A stretch of DNA of 39,490 nucleotides from contig JAGMES010000031.1 in NCBI GenBank assembly GCA_023128035.1, positions 1 through 39,490 on the forward strand, written 5' to 3'. The notes below the pieces were generated by a model. The model was not told the DNA's origin. It saw only the letters and a program-made list of their open reading frames with translations, and did no database searches. Below, one piece after another: positions 37,501-39,490 of this stretch (positions are counted from its first letter, which is position 1; each line of letters begins with the position of its first letter). Position numbers and translations under genes: made by a program. Source of the stretch: Halanaerobiales bacterium (GTDB taxonomy: Bacteria > Bacillota_F > Halanaerobiia > DY22613).

Positions 37501-39490
37501 AACGATACTCAAAGAGATGAGCCAACCCAAAAGATGGTTTATCAATTATTTGAGGAACAGGTGGAAAGAGTTCCTGATGAAATTGCGATTAAGTTAGAAA
37601 ATCAAACATTAACATATACTGAGTTAAACCAAAAGGCGAACCAGCTAGCCAGAGTTTTAAGAGAGAAAGGTGTAAATTCAGATCAATTAATTGGTATAAT
37701 GGTTGAACGCTCATTAGAGATGGCAGTTGGCATAATGGCGATTTTGAAAGCGGGTGGCGCATATTTGTCGCTTGATCCTGCTTATCCGGTAGAAAGAATT
37801 CGCTATATGTTGGGGGATAGTGGGGTGGGGATGGTGCTGGCCCAGCATCATTTAATGGGACAAATTTTATTTGCAGGTGATTGGATAGACATAGAAGATG
37901 AAAAACTCTATAATGGGGATATTTCGAATCTGGAATCAATAAATCAACCCAATGATTTAGCATATCTCATTTATACTTCTGGAACAACAGGTAAGCCTAA
38001 AGGGGTAATGATCGAACACAAAAATATGTTCAATACAATCAACTGGAGGAGAAGGGAATATCAATTAAACGAAGATGACCGGGTATTACAATTATTCTCA
38101 TATTCCTTCGACGGTTTTGTGACTAGTTTCTTCACTCCGATTGTATCAGGAGCGAAAGTTATATTCTTAAAAGAAGACCAGCTTAAAGACCCGATGGTAT
38201 TGAAGAACTGTATTGTTGCAAATAAAATAACTCACTTTATCTCTGTTCCGTCGCTTTATCGAACTATTTTAGAATGCTTAACGCCAGAGGAGACTAAATC
38301 TTTGAAGGTGGTCACACTTGCAGGTGAAAAACTAGACTCAAAATTAGTAAGACTGAGTAAAGAAAAAAATCCTGATTTAGAGATAGTAAATGAATATGGG
38401 CCAACTGAGAACAGTGTTACTGCAACGATACAACGTGACCTAGAACAGGATACATTAGTAACCATAGGTAAGCCAATCTCTAACACAAAAGTATATATTC
38501 TCGACAAAGAAGATACATTACTACCGATTGGAGTAGCAGGTCAAATATGTTTAGCTGGAAGTGGGATTGGGAGAGGGTATTTGAATCAACAAGAATTGAT
38601 GGAAGAAAAATTTGTAGTGAATCCATATACCAATGAGAGAATGTATAAAACGGGTGATGTAGGTAGATGGTTATCAGATGGTACTATAGAATTTTTAGGC
38701 CGGGTTGATCACCAAGTAAAAGTTAGAGGTTTTAGAATTGAGTTAGGCGAGATTGAAAACCAACTATTAAATCATAATGAAATCAAAGAAGCAGTTGTCA
38801 TTGTACTAGTTGATAAAAATGAAGAGTCTTATTTAGCTGCATATATATTAAGTGATGAGGATTTATCAGTAGATAAGGTTAAAGATTTTCTTAAAAAAGA
38901 GTTACCTGAATATATGATTCCATCATATATTATCAGTTTAGAAGAGATGCCAAAAGCGCCAAATGGAAAGATTGATCGCAAAGCATTGCCAGAACCTTTA
39001 GAAAATCTAGAAAATAAAAAAGAATATATAGAACCGACTGATGGTATTGAAAAGAAATTAACAACTATTTGGTCTGAGGTTTTTGGTATTGAAAAAATTA
39101 GCATGAGTGATAATTTTAATGATTTAGGAGGGCATTCATTAAGAGCTTTATCACTGATTTCTAAAATTTCTAAAGAATTTGATGTTAAACTACCAATGCG
39201 GATGTTTTTCAAAGATCCAACTATAAAAGCTCATGCAGAATATATTAAAAAGGCTAAAAAAGATATTTATAAATCTATAGAATTAGTTATAAAGAATGAA
39301 TATTATCCAATTTCATCAGCTCAAAAGAGACAGTATATCTTAAATCAAATTAATACTGATAGTGTGACTTATAATACTCCAGGGTTTCTATATATAGAAG
39401 GTAATTTTGACCAAACTCGCTTTACTAATACATTTAGAGAATTAATTAAAAGACATGAAGCATTGAGGACTTCCTTTGCATCAAATGAAG
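36724..39490 (+). CDS. NRPS-3, nonribosomal peptide synthetase (3' partial)
   Basis: Third synthetase of the line; 922 codons are visible without a stop before the window ends. Order: N-terminal half C domain (residues 1 to about 258), A domain (TSGTTGKPKG near residue 418), carrier domain (serine near 805, motif NDLGGHSL) and the first part of a C domain (SSAQKRQYILNQ, then RHEALRTSF), cut before its HHxxxDG. At least one more module must follow. The predicted substrate of the first module is Tyr. The start is set by AGGAGG six bases upstream. The N-terminus (GRFEKEKNYWFDKL) resembles that of NRPS-2 (GKFDTERNYWLQKL), supporting a common docking role. Same direction and small gap imply an operon with NRPS-2. 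Confidence 0.95.
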   Translation, partial: MKDRRLQNKTIAGRFEKEKNYWFDKLAGDLKISGFPVDFLATKTTEQIDLVAINFTLSTEVFQRIKSISRDSIYGVYMILLSGVNYILFKYTNNEDLIVGAAIHKQKANTEYINQLLAFRTKLKAEMSFKELLFEVKKTIKEANDNQNYPLYKIVEDLNIPIAEGRFPLSNVMIFLSNIHDKDSLKGVRCDTLFSFFMTDKSIEGEIEYDPSLFREETIAQIIKHFISFLEIALQNPDLKLSEIDILSEDEKNRLLYEFNDTQRDEPTQKMVYQLFEEQVERVPDEIAIKLENQTLTYTELNQKANQLARVLREKGVNSDQLIGIMVERSLEMAVGIMAILKAGGAYLSLDPAYPVERIRYMLGDSGVGMVLAQHHLMGQILFAGDWIDIEDEKLYNGDISNLESINQPNDLAYLIYTSGTTGKPKGVMIEHKNMFNTINWRRREYQLNEDDRVLQLFSYSFDGFVTSFFTPIVSGAKVIFLKEDQLKDPMVLKNCIVANKITHFISVPSLYRTILECLTPEETKSLKVVTLAGEKLDSKLVRLSKEKNPDLEIVNEYGPTENSVTATIQRDLEQDTLVTIGKPISNTKVYILDKEDTLLPIGVAGQICLAGSGIGRGYLNQQELMEEKFVVNPYTNERMYKTGDVGRWLSDGTIEFLGRVDHQVKVRGFRIELGEIENQLLNHNEIKEAVVIVLVDKNEESYLAAYILSDEDLSVDKVKDFLKKELPEYMIPSYIISLEEMPKAPNGKIDRKALPEPLENLENKKEYIEPTDGIEKKLTTIWSEVFGIEKISMSDNFNDLGGHSLRALSLISKISKEFDVKLPMRMFFKDPTIKAHAEYIKKAKKDIYKSIELVIKNEYYPISSAQKRQYILNQINTDSVTYNTPGFLYIEGNFDQTRFTNTFRELIKRHEALRTSFASNE
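37510..39270 (+). other. Module 12: A-PCP, predicted Tyr
   Basis: The A domain has TSGTTGKPKG at 37975-38004 and a pocket starting at the Asp codon 38110. The code reads D-G-T-I-T-A-E-V-T-K, differing from the fengycin/plipastatin Tyr code DGTITAEVAK only at position 331. The A2 core reads AYLSLDP, with Ser in place of the usual Pro. A GC-rich, G-tract-bearing stretch lies at 37811-37850. The carrier reads NFNDLGGHSL (serine 39136-39138) in place of FFxLGGHSL. Confidence 0.87.
39280..39490 (+). other. Start of a condensation domain, cut by the window edge
   Basis: YYPISSAQKRQYILNQ (C1 core) and RHEALRTSF (C2 core) are present. The window ends before the active-site motif. It is LCL-like in its opening, consistent with no epimerase in module 12. 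Confidence 0.88.

Noticed and set aside
1..39490. Tandem repeats, CRISPR array, transposons or RNA genes
   Set aside because: The recurring similarity is that of paralogous C-A-PCP modules; I saw no short direct-repeat array, transposase, terminal repeats, tRNA or rRNA-like sequence.

Overview
The window lies inside a very large nonribosomal peptide synthetase (NRPS) locus on the + strand. Almost every base is coding. There are three consecutive co-directional genes: one open at the 5' edge (about 5,700 residues visible), one complete (6,494 residues) and one cut by the 3' edge (922 codons visible). The DNA is strongly AT-rich, with AGA, ATA and TTA codons dominating and AGGAGG-type ribosome binding sites. 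This suggests a low-GC Bacillota (clostridial, halanaerobial or bacillar). Nothing in the window fixes the genus.

Layout: NRPS-1 (3-17108) holds the tail of a condensation (C) domain, then A-PCP, C-A-PCP-E, C-A-PCP, C-A-PCP, C-A-PCP and a stand-alone terminal C domain. NRPS-2 (17166-36650) starts with only the C-terminal half of a C domain, then A-PCP, five C-A-PCP modules and again a terminal C domain. NRPS-3 (36724 to the edge) starts with another half C domain, then A-PCP and the start of a C domain. Twelve adenylation domains and one epimerase are visible. There is no loading/lipoinitiation domain, thioesterase, reductase, tailoring enzyme, transporter or regulator, so both ends of the assembly line lie outside. 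The only non-coding DNA is two short gaps (57 and 73 bases), each holding a strong inverted repeat and the next gene's ribosome binding site.

Reading the ten-residue specificity codes by eye against GrsA gives, in collinear order: X1 (ambiguous) - D-Leu - Asp - X4 - Asp | Gly - X7 - X8 - Phe - X10 (probably basic) - Gly | Tyr (likely) - further residues. Bars mark protein boundaries. Leu, Asp, Asp and Phe match remembered reference codes exactly, the two Gly codes match closely, and Tyr matches at nine of ten positions.

Two points stand out. First, the predicted Asp-X-Asp-Gly run across the NRPS-1/NRPS-2 boundary is the calcium-binding signature of the calcium-dependent lipopeptide antibiotics (daptomycin, CDA, friulimicin type), which are best known from actinomycetes. 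Second, both protein boundaries are built the same unusual way: the upstream protein ends in a full catalytic C domain with a short acidic/aromatic tail, and the downstream protein starts with a C-lobe-only C domain lacking HHxxxDG. This looks like a dedicated docking design that orders the three synthetases.
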